A stretch of 64,000 bases of DNA from Dyella sp. RRB7 (GCF_022761115.1 NZ_JAKWJS010000001.1:372001-436000); one strand, 5' to 3'. Shown: positions 1-7,736, counted from the stretch's first letter. Numbers and translations: made by a program. Notes: generated by a model from the letters alone, not told the origin.

Positions 1-670
1 GGACCAGGCCATCCCCACCGACCTGCGCGAGGTGGCCGAGGAAACCAACACCCCGCTGTGGATCAGCTCCAAGCGCGGCCACGAGCTGCTGACCTGGATG
101 CAGTACTACCTGGCGCGCATGCTGGCGCCCAAGATCACCCTGCACGGCGTGTTCCTGGAGGTGTTCTCCATCGGCGTGCTGATCACCGGCGAATCGGGCT
201 CGGGCAAGAGCGAGCTGGCGCTGGAACTGATCAGCCGCGGCCATCGCCTGGTGGCCGACGACGCCACCGAGTTCACCCTGATCGCCCCGGACGTGATCGA
301 CGGCACCTGCCCCGAACTGCTGCAGGATTTGCTGGAAGTGCGCGGCCTGGGCGTGCTCAACGTGCGCGAGATGTTCGGTCACACCGCGGTCAAGCCGTCC
401 AAATACCTGCGCCTGGTGGTGCATCTCAAGCCGCTGCGCGAAGGCGAGGACACCGATGGCCTGACCCGCCTCACCGGCGACATCGGCCACCGCGAGATCT
501 TCGAGGTGCAGGTGCCGATGATCACCATCCCGGTGGCGCCCGGCCGCAACCTGGCCGTGCTGGTGGAGGCGGCGGTGCGCAACCACGTGCTCAAGAGCAA
601 GGGCATCGACCCGGCGCAGACCTTCATCGACCGCCAGGCGCACCAGATGCGCCGGCTGCCCCCCTGGTGA
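1..670 (+). CDS. hprK: HPr kinase/phosphorylase, C-terminal part (5' end outside window)
   Basis: HprK phosphorylates HPr on Ser46 with ATP and reverses this by phosphorolysis, so it controls the phosphotransferase relay encoded just downstream. The frame is already open at base 2 and the family is about 310 aa, so roughly the last 222 residues are seen and the start is upstream. Visible motifs are the catalytic-His segment LHGVFLEV, Walker A GESGSGKS, the RLVADD acidic pair and the family signature [10 protein letters not shown]. The stop lies 3 nt before rapZ, so the two are co-transcribed. HPr in this window has its Ser46 target. Identification is secure. Confidence 0.95.
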   Translation, partial: DQAIPTDLREVAEETNTPLWISSKRGHELLTWMQYYLARMLAPKITLHGVFLEVFSIGVLITGESGSGKSELALELISRGHRLVADDATEFTLIAPDVIDGTCPELLQDLLEVRGLGVLNVREMFGHTAVKPSKYLRLVVHLKPLREGEDTDGLTRLTGDIGHREIFEVQVPMITIPVAPGRNLAVLVEAAVRNHVLKSKGIDPAQTFIDRQAHQMRRLPPW

Positions 671-673
671 CCC

Positions 674-1573
674 ATGAGCCACACGACATCCAGCCCGACC
701 ATCCACCACCCTGACGCGATCCACCTGATCGTGCTCACCGGCATGTCCGGTGGTGGCAAGACGGTGGCCCTGCGCGCGCTGGAAGACCTGGAGTTCTATT
801 GCGTCGACAACCTGCCCACCGCCCTGCTGCCCCAGCTGGTGGCCGCGGTAAGCCGGGGCAACGAGGGGCGGCGCCGCAACGTCGCGGTGGGCGTGGACGT
901 GCGCAATCCCGAGGAAGACCTGCAGCGCATGCCGGCCGTGCTGTCGGAACTGGCCACGGCGGGCGTGCATGCGCACCTGATTTTCCTGGACTGCCGCGAC
1001 GACGTGCTGATCAAGCGCTACTCGGAAACGCGCCGACGCCATCCCCTGTCGGCCCGGGGGCTGTCGCTGGCCGACGCCATCGCCGAAGAGCGCCGCGTGC
1101 TGCGCCCGCTTTCCTCGATTGCCGACAAGGTGATCGATTCCAGCGACATGAACGTGCACCAGCTGCGCCGCCTGATCGCCACCGGCTATGCCGAGGCCAC
1201 CGACGGGCTGACGCTGATGTTCCAGTCGTTCGCCTTCCGCCGCGGCCTGCCGCTGGACGCCGATTTCGTATTCGACGCGCGCTGCCTGCCCAACCCGCAC
1301 TGGGACCCTGCCCTGCGCCCGCTGTCAGGCAAGGACGGCCCGGTGCGCGACTACCTGGAATCGCAGCCGCTGGTCGCCGAGTATTTCGCCGACACGGCGC
1401 GCTGGCTGGATGCCTGGCTGCCGCGTTTCGAAGCGGACGACCGCAGCTATGTCACCATTTCCGTCGGCTGCACCGGGGGCCGGCACCGCTCGGTCTATCT
1501 GGTGGAAAAACTGGCGGCCCACTACCGTGCGCTGCGTACCGGCGTACTTACCTTCCATCGCGAACTTGAGTGA
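674..1573 (+). CDS. rapZ: RNase adapter protein RapZ (YvcJ family P-loop nucleotide-binding protein)
   Basis: 299 aa, normal family length. The N-terminal P-loop is GMSGGGKT (about residue 22 on) and the conserved C-terminal block GCTGGRHRSVYLVEKL is intact. In E. coli RapZ delivers the sRNA GlmZ to RNase E and so tunes GlmS (glucosamine-6-phosphate synthase); the role here is inferred by family. It starts 3 nt after hprK, the usual arrangement in proteobacterial rpoN-hpf-ptsN-hprK-rapZ neighbourhoods, so the genes left of the window are probably from that set. Confidence 0.95.
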   Translation: MSHTTSSPTIHHPDAIHLIVLTGMSGGGKTVALRALEDLEFYCVDNLPTALLPQLVAAVSRGNEGRRRNVAVGVDVRNPEEDLQRMPAVLSELATAGVHAHLIFLDCRDDVLIKRYSETRRRHPLSARGLSLADAIAEERRVLRPLSSIADKVIDSSDMNVHQLRRLIATGYAEATDGLTLMFQSFAFRRGLPLDADFVFDARCLPNPHWDPALRPLSGKDGPVRDYLESQPLVAEYFADTARWLDAWLPRFEADDRSYVTISVGCTGGRHRSVYLVEKLAAHYRALRTGVLTFHRELE

Positions 1574-1616
1574 TTGCCATGCTGTCGATGTCCTTTAACC
1601 GGAATGGCACGCCGTC

Positions 1617-2009
1617 GTGAGCGTCGGTGTATTGCTGATGACGCACGAGGCGGTGGGCAAGGCGCTGATCTCGGCCGCCCACCACGTGCTGCCCAAGCTG
1701 CCGCTGAAGGTGGAGGCGGTGGAAATACCGCCCGAGGCCGACCCGGACGTGATGCGCATGCTCACCGCGGTGCACGCCCGCGAACTCGACCTGGGCGACG
1801 GCGTGCTGGTGCTGGCCGACCTGTATGGCGCCACGCCCTGCAATATCGGGCTGTCGCTAAGCGAGCTCGGCGTTCATCTGCGCTGCGTGTCGGGACTCAA
1901 CCTGCCGATGCTGCTGCGTGTACTCAACTATGCGGAAAAACCACTGGACGAACTGGCGGAAATCGCCGCCAGCGGTGGCCGCGGGGGAATCTTCATCGAT
2001 CATGCGTGA
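1617..2009 (+). CDS. PTS EIIA component, mannose (ManX/AgaF) family
   Basis: 130 aa, GTG start. The N-terminus MSVGVLLMTHEAVG carries the phospho-accepting His10 of EIIA-Man domains, and the core GDGVLVLADLYGATPCN is the typical Man-family segment. No EIIB or EIIC permease is encoded nearby, so this is a regulatory rather than sugar-transporting unit, as in other proteobacteria with hprK. Its last 8 nt overlap the start of ptsH, indicating translational coupling. The substrate or target protein cannot be told from the sequence. Confidence 0.9.
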   Translation: MSVGVLLMTHEAVGKALISAAHHVLPKLPLKVEAVEIPPEADPDVMRMLTAVHARELDLGDGVLVLADLYGATPCNIGLSLSELGVHLRCVSGLNLPMLLRVLNYAEKPLDELAEIAASGGRGGIFIDHA

Positions 2010-2271
2010 ACAAGAAATCGTGGTTTCGAACAAGCTGGGCCTGCACGCCCGCGCCTCGGCCAAGCTGGTGCAACTGGTGCAGGGTTTCAAATCGACGGTT
2101 TGGCTGGTCAGCAAGGGCCGCGAAGTCAACGCACAGAGCATCATGGGCGTCATGATGCTTGCGGCAGGCATGGGCACGCCGCTGACCGTACGTGCCGAAG
2201 GACCGGACGAAGAGTCCGCCCTCAACGCCGTGGTGGCGTTGTTCGATCGCAAGTTCGACGAAGGAGCCTGA
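2002..2271 (+). CDS. ptsH: Phosphocarrier protein HPr
   Basis: 89 aa. The ATG at 2002 was chosen because it gives the standard HPr N-terminus and overlaps the EIIA stop by 8 nt; the reading frame is open further upstream, but that would lie inside EIIA. His15 in GLHARASAKL is the site phosphorylated by Enzyme I. Ser46 in QSIMGVMML is the site modified by HprK. Both regulatory residues are therefore present, so the protein can be controlled by phosphoenolpyruvate (through EI) and by ATP/Pi (through HprK). Confidence 0.95.
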   Translation: MREQEIVVSNKLGLHARASAKLVQLVQGFKSTVWLVSKGREVNAQSIMGVMMLAAGMGTPLTVRAEGPDEESALNAVVALFDRKFDEGA

Positions 2272-2426
2272 GTGCGAAAAGTTCTCGCCAGAACGCAGCA
2301 TCCTGAGGCCGTATTCACGACCCGGTGGGTTGCGCCGTGCGATCTTTCCGCCGCGGGATTCGAGGCGTCGGCCGGATGCCGACGTCAACAGCGGCACGGC
2401 AAGCCGCTCCACCACGGAAGGCCCGC

Positions 2427-4157
2427 ATGAGACAGATATTGACTGGCACCACGGCAGCGAAAGGCATGGCCCTTGGCCGCGCCCGCCTGGTACAGCCCAG
2501 CCGTTATCTGGTCGATACCCGCCCGCTCAACGAGGACGAGGTGGATGTCGAGCTGGCGCACCTGCACCGTGCGCTGGAAACCGCGCGGCAGGAGTTGCAC
2601 GAACTGCGCGGCAAGCTGCACGGCGCGCTGGCGCGCGAGGTCAACGAGTTCATCGACGCCCACAGCCTGCTGCTGGACGACCCGGAACTGCTGCGCGGCC
2701 TGGACGACCTGGTGCGCATCGGCCACTACCGTCCCGGCGCGGCGCTGAAGAAGCAGCGCGATCGCCTGGCCGCGGTATTCGAGGCGATGGACGATCCTTA
2801 CCTGCGCTCGCGCAAGGAAGACGTCGACCAGGTCATCAACCGCGTCATCTCCGCGCTGCAGCGCCAGACCAGCCGCGAAGAACGCAAGCTGGCGGCCCGC
2901 GTGGGCGAGATCCTGATCGCCGACACCATCGCCCCGGCCGACATGGCGCACCTGGCGGGCAGTGGCCTGCTTGGCGTGGTCGCCAGCTCGGGCAGTGCGT
3001 ATTCGCATAGCGCCATCCTCGCGCGCAGCCTGGACCTGCCCATGATGGTGGGCGTGCGCGACGCGCTCTCCACCATCCATGACGACGACCTGATCCTGCT
3101 CGACACCGAACGCGGCGAAGTGGTGGTGCATCCCACTGCGCAGGATCTGGCGCGATACCGCGCCTGGCAGCGCGAAGCCGCCCAGGAGGGACGCCGCCTG
3201 GCCACGCTGGCCAACGCGCCCACCCGCACGAAGGACGGCACCGACATTCGCCTGCTGGCCAACGCCGAGATGCCGCCCGACATCGCCATGGCCCGCGCGC
3301 GCGGCGCCGACGGCGTGGGCCTGTATCGCACCGAATTCCTGTTCCTGCGCCAGAAGGGCTTGCCCACCGAGGACGAACAGTTCATCGCCTATCGCGACCT
3401 GGTGCTAGGCATGGGCGGCCTGCCGGTCACCATCCGCACGCTGGACCTGGGCGCCGACAAGGCCGACGCCGCGGGCCTGGTCCTGCGTGGCGAGGACAAC
3501 CCCGCGCTCGGCGTGCGCGGCGTGCGCCTGTCGTTGCGCTACCCGGCGGTGTTCACCACCCAGATCCGCGCCATCCTGCGCGCCGCCTGCTACGGCCCGG
3601 TGCGCGTGCTGGTGCCGATGGTGACCCAGCCCGACGAGATGATCGCCGTGCGCACGCTGTTCAAGCTGGCGCGGCAGGAACTCAAGCGCGAGAACGTGGA
3701 CCTGCCCGAGAAGCTTGCGCTGGGCGCGATGGTCGAAGTGCCCGCGGCCGCCATCAACGTGCGCGCGCTGCTGGAACATGCCGACTTCCTTGCCATCGGC
3801 ACCAACGACCTGGCCCAATACGTGCTCGCGGCCGATCGTGGCAACGATGCGCTGGACAACATCTACAACCCGCTGCAGCCGGCGCTGCTGCGGCTGCTGT
3901 CGTATGTGATCGCCGAGGGTCGCCGCGCGAAGAAGCCGGTAAGCCTGTGCGGCGAGATCGGCGGCGACGTCAACTTCACCTCGCTGCTGCTGGCGCTGGG
4001 TCTGTGCGAATTCAGCATGCACCCGAGCCAGCTGCTGCATGTCCGTGACCGGCTGGCCATGCTGGATCGCAGCGTCTTGCGCGCGCAGGCGCCGCGCATC
4101 CTGCGTGCGCGCACGCACGAGGAAGCCGAGGCGCTGCTGGCCAGCATCACGGCCTGA
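2427..4157 (+). CDS. ptsI: PTS Enzyme I (phosphoenolpyruvate-protein phosphotransferase)
   Basis: Transfers phosphate from PEP to HPr. From the ATG at 2427 it has 576 aa, the usual Enzyme I size; a GTG 34 codons upstream is open, but the ATG follows a GGAAGG Shine-Dalgarno and starts MRQILTG as expected. The active His is about residue 194 (YSHSAILARS) in the phosphohistidine domain. The C-terminal PEP-binding barrel has RTEFLFL, GTNDLAQY and the catalytic Cys at about residue 508 (SLCGEIGGD). There is no N-terminal GAF domain, so it is not the PtsP type. Last gene of the phosphotransferase cluster. Confidence 0.95.
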   Translation: MRQILTGTTAAKGMALGRARLVQPSRYLVDTRPLNEDEVDVELAHLHRALETARQELHELRGKLHGALAREVNEFIDAHSLLLDDPELLRGLDDLVRIGHYRPGAALKKQRDRLAAVFEAMDDPYLRSRKEDVDQVINRVISALQRQTSREERKLAARVGEILIADTIAPADMAHLAGSGLLGVVASSGSAYSHSAILARSLDLPMMVGVRDALSTIHDDDLILLDTERGEVVVHPTAQDLARYRAWQREAAQEGRRLATLANAPTRTKDGTDIRLLANAEMPPDIAMARARGADGVGLYRTEFLFLRQKGLPTEDEQFIAYRDLVLGMGGLPVTIRTLDLGADKADAAGLVLRGEDNPALGVRGVRLSLRYPAVFTTQIRAILRAACYGPVRVLVPMVTQPDEMIAVRTLFKLARQELKRENVDLPEKLALGAMVEVPAAAINVRALLEHADFLAIGTNDLAQYVLAADRGNDALDNIYNPLQPALLRLLSYVIAEGRRAKKPVSLCGEIGGDVNFTSLLLALGLCEFSMHPSQLLHVRDRLAMLDRSVLRAQAPRILRARTHEEAEALLASITA

Positions 4158-4299
4158 GCCACAATTTCCAGTAGCCTCGAACCACTGCACCGCCGACAAT
4201 CAGCCAAGCCCCGATTGCCGCGCCATCCAATCTCGCGAATGCCAGTCGGCCAAGAGTTGAATGGCGCCAACCAGCGTTCATTGCGCGCTACCAGCCTGC

Positions 4300-4445
4300 G
4301 CAAGGAATGCCTCAATTAGCGCGCTGCAGTAGCACCTCGATGCAGCAGCGACAACCTGTGCTGGTGCCGAGGAACGGTGTCTTCAGACACACACTTGACT
4401 GCTACACCTGAACCGACGGCCTCAAGCAAGCAGGCGAAATCTTAT
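4300..4445 (-). pseudogene. Decayed 3' fragment of a LysR-type regulator gene
   Basis: Read on the minus strand, one frame gives KTPFL and a shifted frame gives LSLLHRG, matching KTPFLDLQRKLSLLLHRQR near the C-terminus of the intact LysR gene at 6837-7727. At the DNA level 4307-4400 aligns by eye with about 6866-6960 with many substitutions and small indels, and a weaker match continues to about 4445. It is out of frame and contains stops. It is probably a remnant of a duplicated or related lysR gene; limits are approximate. Confidence 0.5.
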
Positions 4446-4767
4446 GCTCAATTACGCTCGGAACTGACATACATGGTGCGCAAGCTATAGCTAGCGTGTG
4501 AACGCGCCACCAAGCCAGGCAATCACAGATCATTCCGCTAAGTCCGGCCTGTTTCCGATGTCCATGCACACCCGTTACCTATCTCCCAAGTCCCTACAAG
4601 CGCGGGCGTCTTTTAGATTTGTCTGATATCTCCTGGGCGGATGGAGGCACAGGATGCGAGTCGATAGATCAGAGCAACCCCAAGTCAAGGGAAAACGAAA
4701 TTGATCAGCCGAAGTTTGGCTTCGACTGATTAAGTCCCGGCGGAGGATCTTCGCCCTACGGTTGTTG

Positions 4768-4773
4768 AAGGAG
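4768..4773 (+). promoter_or_regulatory. Orphaned Shine-Dalgarno of the double-glycine peptide gene
   Basis: AAGGAG followed by TTAGAT and then A at the IS junction. Removing the IS and one copy of the ATA duplication joins this directly to the peptide start, giving AAGGAG-6 nt-ATG, an ideal ribosome binding site. In the present sequence it is 1.1 kb from its start codon. Confidence 0.75.
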
Positions 4774-4780
4774 TTAGATA

Positions 4781-4807
4781 GGCGGTCTCTAACATCAAGT
4801 GCAACAC
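4781..4807 (+). repeat. Left terminal inverted repeat of the IS30 element
   Basis: Begins GGCGGTCTCTAACATC and includes AAGTGCAACAC. It pairs with the reverse complement of 5870-5896 at 19 of 27 positions. Immediately preceded by the ATA duplication. Confidence 0.8.
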
Positions 4808-4824
4808 CCCCTTCGAGGTGATGC

Positions 4825-5889
4825 ATGGTTCAGAACTACAGTCATCTGAGCGCCGAAGAGCGAGGCGCGATCATGGTGGGCAAGGCCCGCGGGGAGAGCG
4901 CTCGGCAGCTGGCCATACTGCTGGGCCGTTCGCCCAGCACGATCTCACGAGAGCTGGCGCGTAACGGGCACCGTGAGCCGTCGGCCAGCCCTCGCCTGGG
5001 CCGTCCGACACTCGGCTATGACGCCCTGCGCGCCGGTCAGCGAGCCCGACGATTGGCTCATAAGGCGCGCCGACCGCATAAGTTGCACCGAGACGGCGCC
5101 TTGTGGCGCCTGGTGCGCCACCTGTTGGCCCGACGCTGGTCACCACAAGAAGTGAGCCGCACACTGCGCCGACAGCATCCCGACGAGCCGGCCAAGCACG
5201 TGTCCCACGAGACGATTTACACCGCGATCTACGCCGCCCCGCGCGGGGAGCTGCGGCGAGGGCTGGTGGCGCTGCTGCGCCAGCACAAGTGCGCGCGCCG
5301 CCCACGGGGCCAAGGCGCCAACCGTCGTGGCCGCATGCACGACCTGCCCAGTATCCACGATCGGCCGCCGGAGGCGAACGAACGCTTGTTGCCGGGCCAC
5401 TGGGAAGGGGACTTCCTCAAGGGGGCGCGCAACCAGTCGTCGGTCGGCGTCCTGGTGGATCGGCGCACCTTGTTCCTGAAGCTGGTGAAGATGGACGGCT
5501 GCTCGGCCGAGGACGCGCTCAAGGGCTTCAGTCGTGCCTTTGGGCCGCTGCCGCCGGCGCTGCGCCAGACGCTGACGTACGACCAGGGCAAGGAAATGGC
5601 GCTGTACAAGACGTTGTCCCGGCGCACGGGGTTGGCGATCTACTTTGCCGATCCACGCAGTCCCTGGCAGCGGGGCATCTGCGAGAACACCAACGGCCTG
5701 CTGCGCCAGTACTTACCCAAAGGCACCGATCTGTCCGTGCATAGCCAACGAAAGCTCGATGCCATCGCCCGGGAAATGAACCTGCGCCCGCGAGCCACTC
5801 TGGACTACCACTGTCCTGCGGAGATGATCATGCGTGCGCTGGGGCGTGATGACCTTGCCCAAGCCATCGATGATGCACTTCTAGATTGA
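4825..5889 (+). CDS. IS30-family transposase (DDE)
   Basis: 354 aa, full length for the family. The N-terminal helix-turn-helix is visible (YSHLSAEERGAIMVGKARGE, then RQLAILLGRSPSTISREL). The catalytic RNase-H-like core follows, with GHWEGDFLKG (first Asp), TYDQGKEM (second Asp) and the third acidic residue in the WQRGICENTNGLLRQYLPKG block. No frameshift or stop is seen, so it is probably active. The gene's 3' end runs into the right inverted repeat. Confidence 0.95.
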   Translation: MVQNYSHLSAEERGAIMVGKARGESARQLAILLGRSPSTISRELARNGHREPSASPRLGRPTLGYDALRAGQRARRLAHKARRPHKLHRDGALWRLVRHLLARRWSPQEVSRTLRRQHPDEPAKHVSHETIYTAIYAAPRGELRRGLVALLRQHKCARRPRGQGANRRGRMHDLPSIHDRPPEANERLLPGHWEGDFLKGARNQSSVGVLVDRRTLFLKLVKMDGCSAEDALKGFSRAFGPLPPALRQTLTYDQGKEMALYKTLSRRTGLAIYFADPRSPWQRGICENTNGLLRQYLPKGTDLSVHSQRKLDAIAREMNLRPRATLDYHCPAEMIMRALGRDDLAQAIDDALLD

Positions 5890-5896
5890 CACCGCC
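5870..5896 (+). repeat. Right terminal inverted repeat of the IS30 element
   Basis: Ends in ACCGCC and is the imperfect inverted partner of 4781-4807. It overlaps the last codons of the transposase and abuts the second ATA copy, whose final A is the first base of the peptide gene's ATG. Confidence 0.8.
5886..5891 (+). promoter_or_regulatory. Outward-facing consensus -35 hexamer (TTGACA) at the IS right end
   Basis: TTGACA lies in the right inverted repeat pointing into the peptide gene. Many insertion sequences carry such half-promoters and make hybrid promoters with a flanking -10. At 16-18 bp spacing the flank does not offer a good TATAAT here, so activity is doubtful. Confidence 0.35.
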
Positions 5897-5898
5897 AT

Positions 5899-6054
5899 AT
5901 GAAAGAACTGAACCAAATGGAAATCGAACAGGTCAGCGGCGGCCTCGAATGGTGGAAGGGAGAGCGGTCGACCAACGTGTTCTACACTAATGGTGCCGGC
6001 GAAACCTTCCAGTCCAATATCTATGGTGGTTGGACCCGCATCTACATCAGGTGA
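5899..6054 (+). CDS. Double-glycine leader peptide, bacteriocin/microcin-like precursor
   Basis: 51 codons. The leader MKELNQMEIEQVSGG fits the LSxxELxxIxGG consensus of peptides exported by C39-peptidase ABC transporters: Leu at -12, Glu at -8, Ile at -7, Val at -4, then Gly-Gly. The predicted 36-residue core is rich in aromatic residues (3 Trp, 3 Tyr, 2 Phe) and Gly, has no Cys, and has net charge about +1. It ends in TRIYIR and is followed 9 nt later by a strong terminator. The IS30 element ends 2 bp before the ATG, so no Shine-Dalgarno is left in front of it; the old one is at 4768-4773. No transporter or clear immunity gene is in the window. Bacteriocin activity is inference; a signalling peptide is equally possible. 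Confidence 0.7.
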   Translation: MKELNQMEIEQVSGGLEWWKGERSTNVFYTNGAGETFQSNIYGGWTRIYIR

Positions 6055-6063
6055 TATTTCGGC

Positions 6064-6096
6064 AAGGCGCCCCGCCACTGAGCGGGGCGCCTTTAT
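6064..6096 (+). terminator. Rho-independent terminator of the peptide gene
   Basis: Perfect 12-bp stem AAGGCGCCCCGC / GCGGGGCGCCTT with a 6-nt loop, followed by a short T/A-rich tail. It starts 9 nt after the peptide stop, showing that this is a genuine, self-contained transcription unit. Confidence 0.85.
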
Positions 6097-6209
6097 GCTG
6101 ATGGGCGGCCAACGGGGCGTTGCGGGCCACTTCGCCTTCTTGGCGTAACGGCCGCTACGGATCAACTAAGAGTTCGATAGAGCTTGAAAATCGCACTGAG
6201 ACATAATTT

Positions 6210-6785
6210 ATGTCATTTAACCGAAGAAAGATTGGACTGCTAGCTGGCGCGCAATTTTTCGTCATGACTGCCCTCTCATCCATTGCGCTAGGGCAAGACC
6301 GAAGCTCCTCAGGATTTAATGCGGCAGACTTCCGTCTTTTTTCGCCGTCACAACGCGCATCCACATCGCAGCCATCAACAGACGAAAGCATAAAACTGAA
6401 GTCCTCGGCATTTACCCCAGTTCATGATACGACGTCATTTCCCGATGCCTGCAAGAAAGGGTTTGCGAAGCAAATTGGTGAGCGATCCTTTGAACTCGCC
6501 AATCCGGGGCAGCCTTATCAGGCAACGGATGTGATAACGCAGAATCCGCGTCTTCCCTGGCGCCGCTTAATCCTCGGCGGATCGACGCCAGATCGTTGCA
6601 TCGTCTACTACGAGAAGGGCGGCATTGCGACCACTCGTGCTGTTGTAGTGATCGATATCTCCAAGCCCAGTGGACCCGCGTTCGTCTGGGGTGGCATAGG
6701 TGGGGAGGATCCACACGACCTGGTGTCGTTGGTTTCTCAGATAACCGATGCCAAGTTTCAGCCCGGCGGACCCTATAGCTGGTAG
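6210..6785 (+). CDS. Secreted hypothetical protein
   Basis: 191 aa with an N-terminal signal peptide (basic MSFNRRK, hydrophobic LLAGAQFFVMTALSSIALG, likely cut near Gly-Gln). A Ser-rich linker follows (residues about 30-75), then a globular part with two Cys (DACKKGF and PDRCIVYY) that could form a disulfide in the periplasm. I do not recognise the family. Base composition is lower in GC than in neighbouring genes, and it lies in the island with the IS and the peptide gene, so it was perhaps acquired with them. A link to the peptide (for example immunity) is speculation; the 155-bp gap with a terminator argues against one operon. Confidence 0.7.
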   Translation: MSFNRRKIGLLAGAQFFVMTALSSIALGQDRSSSGFNAADFRLFSPSQRASTSQPSTDESIKLKSSAFTPVHDTTSFPDACKKGFAKQIGERSFELANPGQPYQATDVITQNPRLPWRRLILGGSTPDRCIVYYEKGGIATTRAVVVIDISKPSGPAFVWGGIGGEDPHDLVSLVSQITDAKFQPGGPYSW

Positions 6786-6836
6786 CTTGAAGGCAGGCAC
6801 TAGCGCGCGATATCGTCGAAGGAGCCTGTGGCGAAA

Positions 6837-7727
6837 TCACTTCGATCCGCTGGATGTGCCATTTATGAACGCCTCGATCAGCGCGCCGCGATAGCGCTGC
6901 CGATGCAGCAATAGCGACAGCTTGCGCTGCAGGTCGAGGAAGGGCGTCTTGAGTACACGCAGTCGCCCGGCAGCCACCGCATCCGTCACCGCCACCTGGG
7001 GCAGGCAGGCGATGCCCAGGCCGGCGATCACCGCCTGCTTGATCGCCTCGGCCTGATCCAGTTCCAGCACCGTCTCGCCCATGGGCAGGTTGGACAGGGC
7101 GCGTTCGCTCAGGCTGCGGGTGGCCGAGCCGGGTTCGCGCAGCACCCAGCGCGCGCCCGCGAAATCGTCGGGCTGCAGGCGCCGCTTGCGTGCCAGGGGG
7201 TGATCCGGTGGCGCGCATACCACCAGCGCGTCGTCGCGCCAGGGGCGTACCTCCAGCGAAGGATGCGCTACCGGGCCCTCGACGCAGCCCAGTTCCAGCG
7301 CGTGATCGAGCATGGCGGCGACGATTTCCGCCGTATTGGCGACGCGCAGGCGCACCGACACATGGGGGTGGGCCCGCACGAAATCGCCCAGCAACTCCCC
7401 TACCCGGTAGTTGCCCACGGTGTTGCTGGCCCCCACGCGCAACTCACCGCCCAGCGCCTGGGTACCACCGCTGCCGATGCGCCCGAATTCGGCATAGCGT
7501 TCCAGCAGTTCCTGCGCCAGCGGCAATAGCTCGCGGCCACGGGTGTTGAGCCGCAGGCGGCCGCGTTCCCGCGCGAACACGGGCGCCTCCAGCTGCCGCT
7601 CCATTTCGGCCAGCGCCATGCTGGCGGCCGGCTGGGTCAGGTGCAGCACCTCGGCGGCAGCGCGCACGCTGCCCAGTCGCGCGATCTGCACGAACACCTC
7701 GATCTGGCGCGGGCTGATATTGATCAT
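6837..7727 (-). CDS. LysR-family transcriptional regulator (probable regulator of yeiH)
   Basis: 296 aa. The N-terminal winged helix-turn-helix (residues about 1-62) reads ISPRQIEVFVQIARLGS then RAAAEVLHLTQPAASM. A type-2 periplasmic-binding-like effector domain follows. It is divergent from the YeiH-family gene at 7814, the same pairing as yeiE-yeiH in enterobacteria, so it probably controls that gene and itself from the 86-bp spacer, which has an interrupted palindrome. YeiE is reported to sense sulfite; whether this one does is inference. A decayed fragment resembling its 3' end lies at 4300-4445. Confidence 0.9.
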   Translation of the reverse strand: MINISPRQIEVFVQIARLGSVRAAAEVLHLTQPAASMALAEMERQLEAPVFARERGRLRLNTRGRELLPLAQELLERYAEFGRIGSGGTQALGGELRVGASNTVGNYRVGELLGDFVRAHPHVSVRLRVANTAEIVAAMLDHALELGCVEGPVAHPSLEVRPWRDDALVVCAPPDHPLARKRRLQPDDFAGARWVLREPGSATRSLSERALSNLPMGETVLELDQAEAIKQAVIAGLGIACLPQVAVTDAVAAGRLRVLKTPFLDLQRKLSLLLHRQRYRGALIEAFINGTSSGSK

Positions 7728-7736
7728 CAGCCAATC

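Larger units (their letters stand above)
4158..4780. other. Gene-poor, AT-richer stretch before the IS element
   Basis: About 620 bp with no convincing gene. It holds a decayed lysR fragment (about 4300-4445). Around 4703-4731 there is an imperfect hairpin (CAGCCGAAG / CTTCGACTG arms), and at the right edge an AAGGAG Shine-Dalgarno that belonged to the peptide gene now lying beyond the IS. The original promoter of that peptide gene should be in this stretch, but I see no clear -35/-10 pair. Composition is less GC-rich than in the flanking core genes, which suggests an acquired or decaying segment. Confidence 0.6.
4781..5896 (+). mobile_element. IS30-family insertion sequence, complete, 1116 bp
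   Basis: A single transposase gene is bounded by imperfect terminal inverted repeats. The left end begins GGCGGT and the right end finishes ACCGCC; over 27 positions I count 19 matches, including GGCGGT and AAGTGCA blocks. The element is flanked on both sides by ATA (4778-4780 and 5897-5899), a 3-bp target duplication in the size range known for IS30-family elements. The intact transposase, ends and duplication imply a recent insertion. The target is the translation start of a small peptide gene. Confidence 0.85.

Noticed and set aside
5881-6165. Minus-strand 94-codon frame covering the small peptide gene
   Set aside because: The plus strand has a leader consensus, a former ribosome site and a terminator; the minus frame has none of these.
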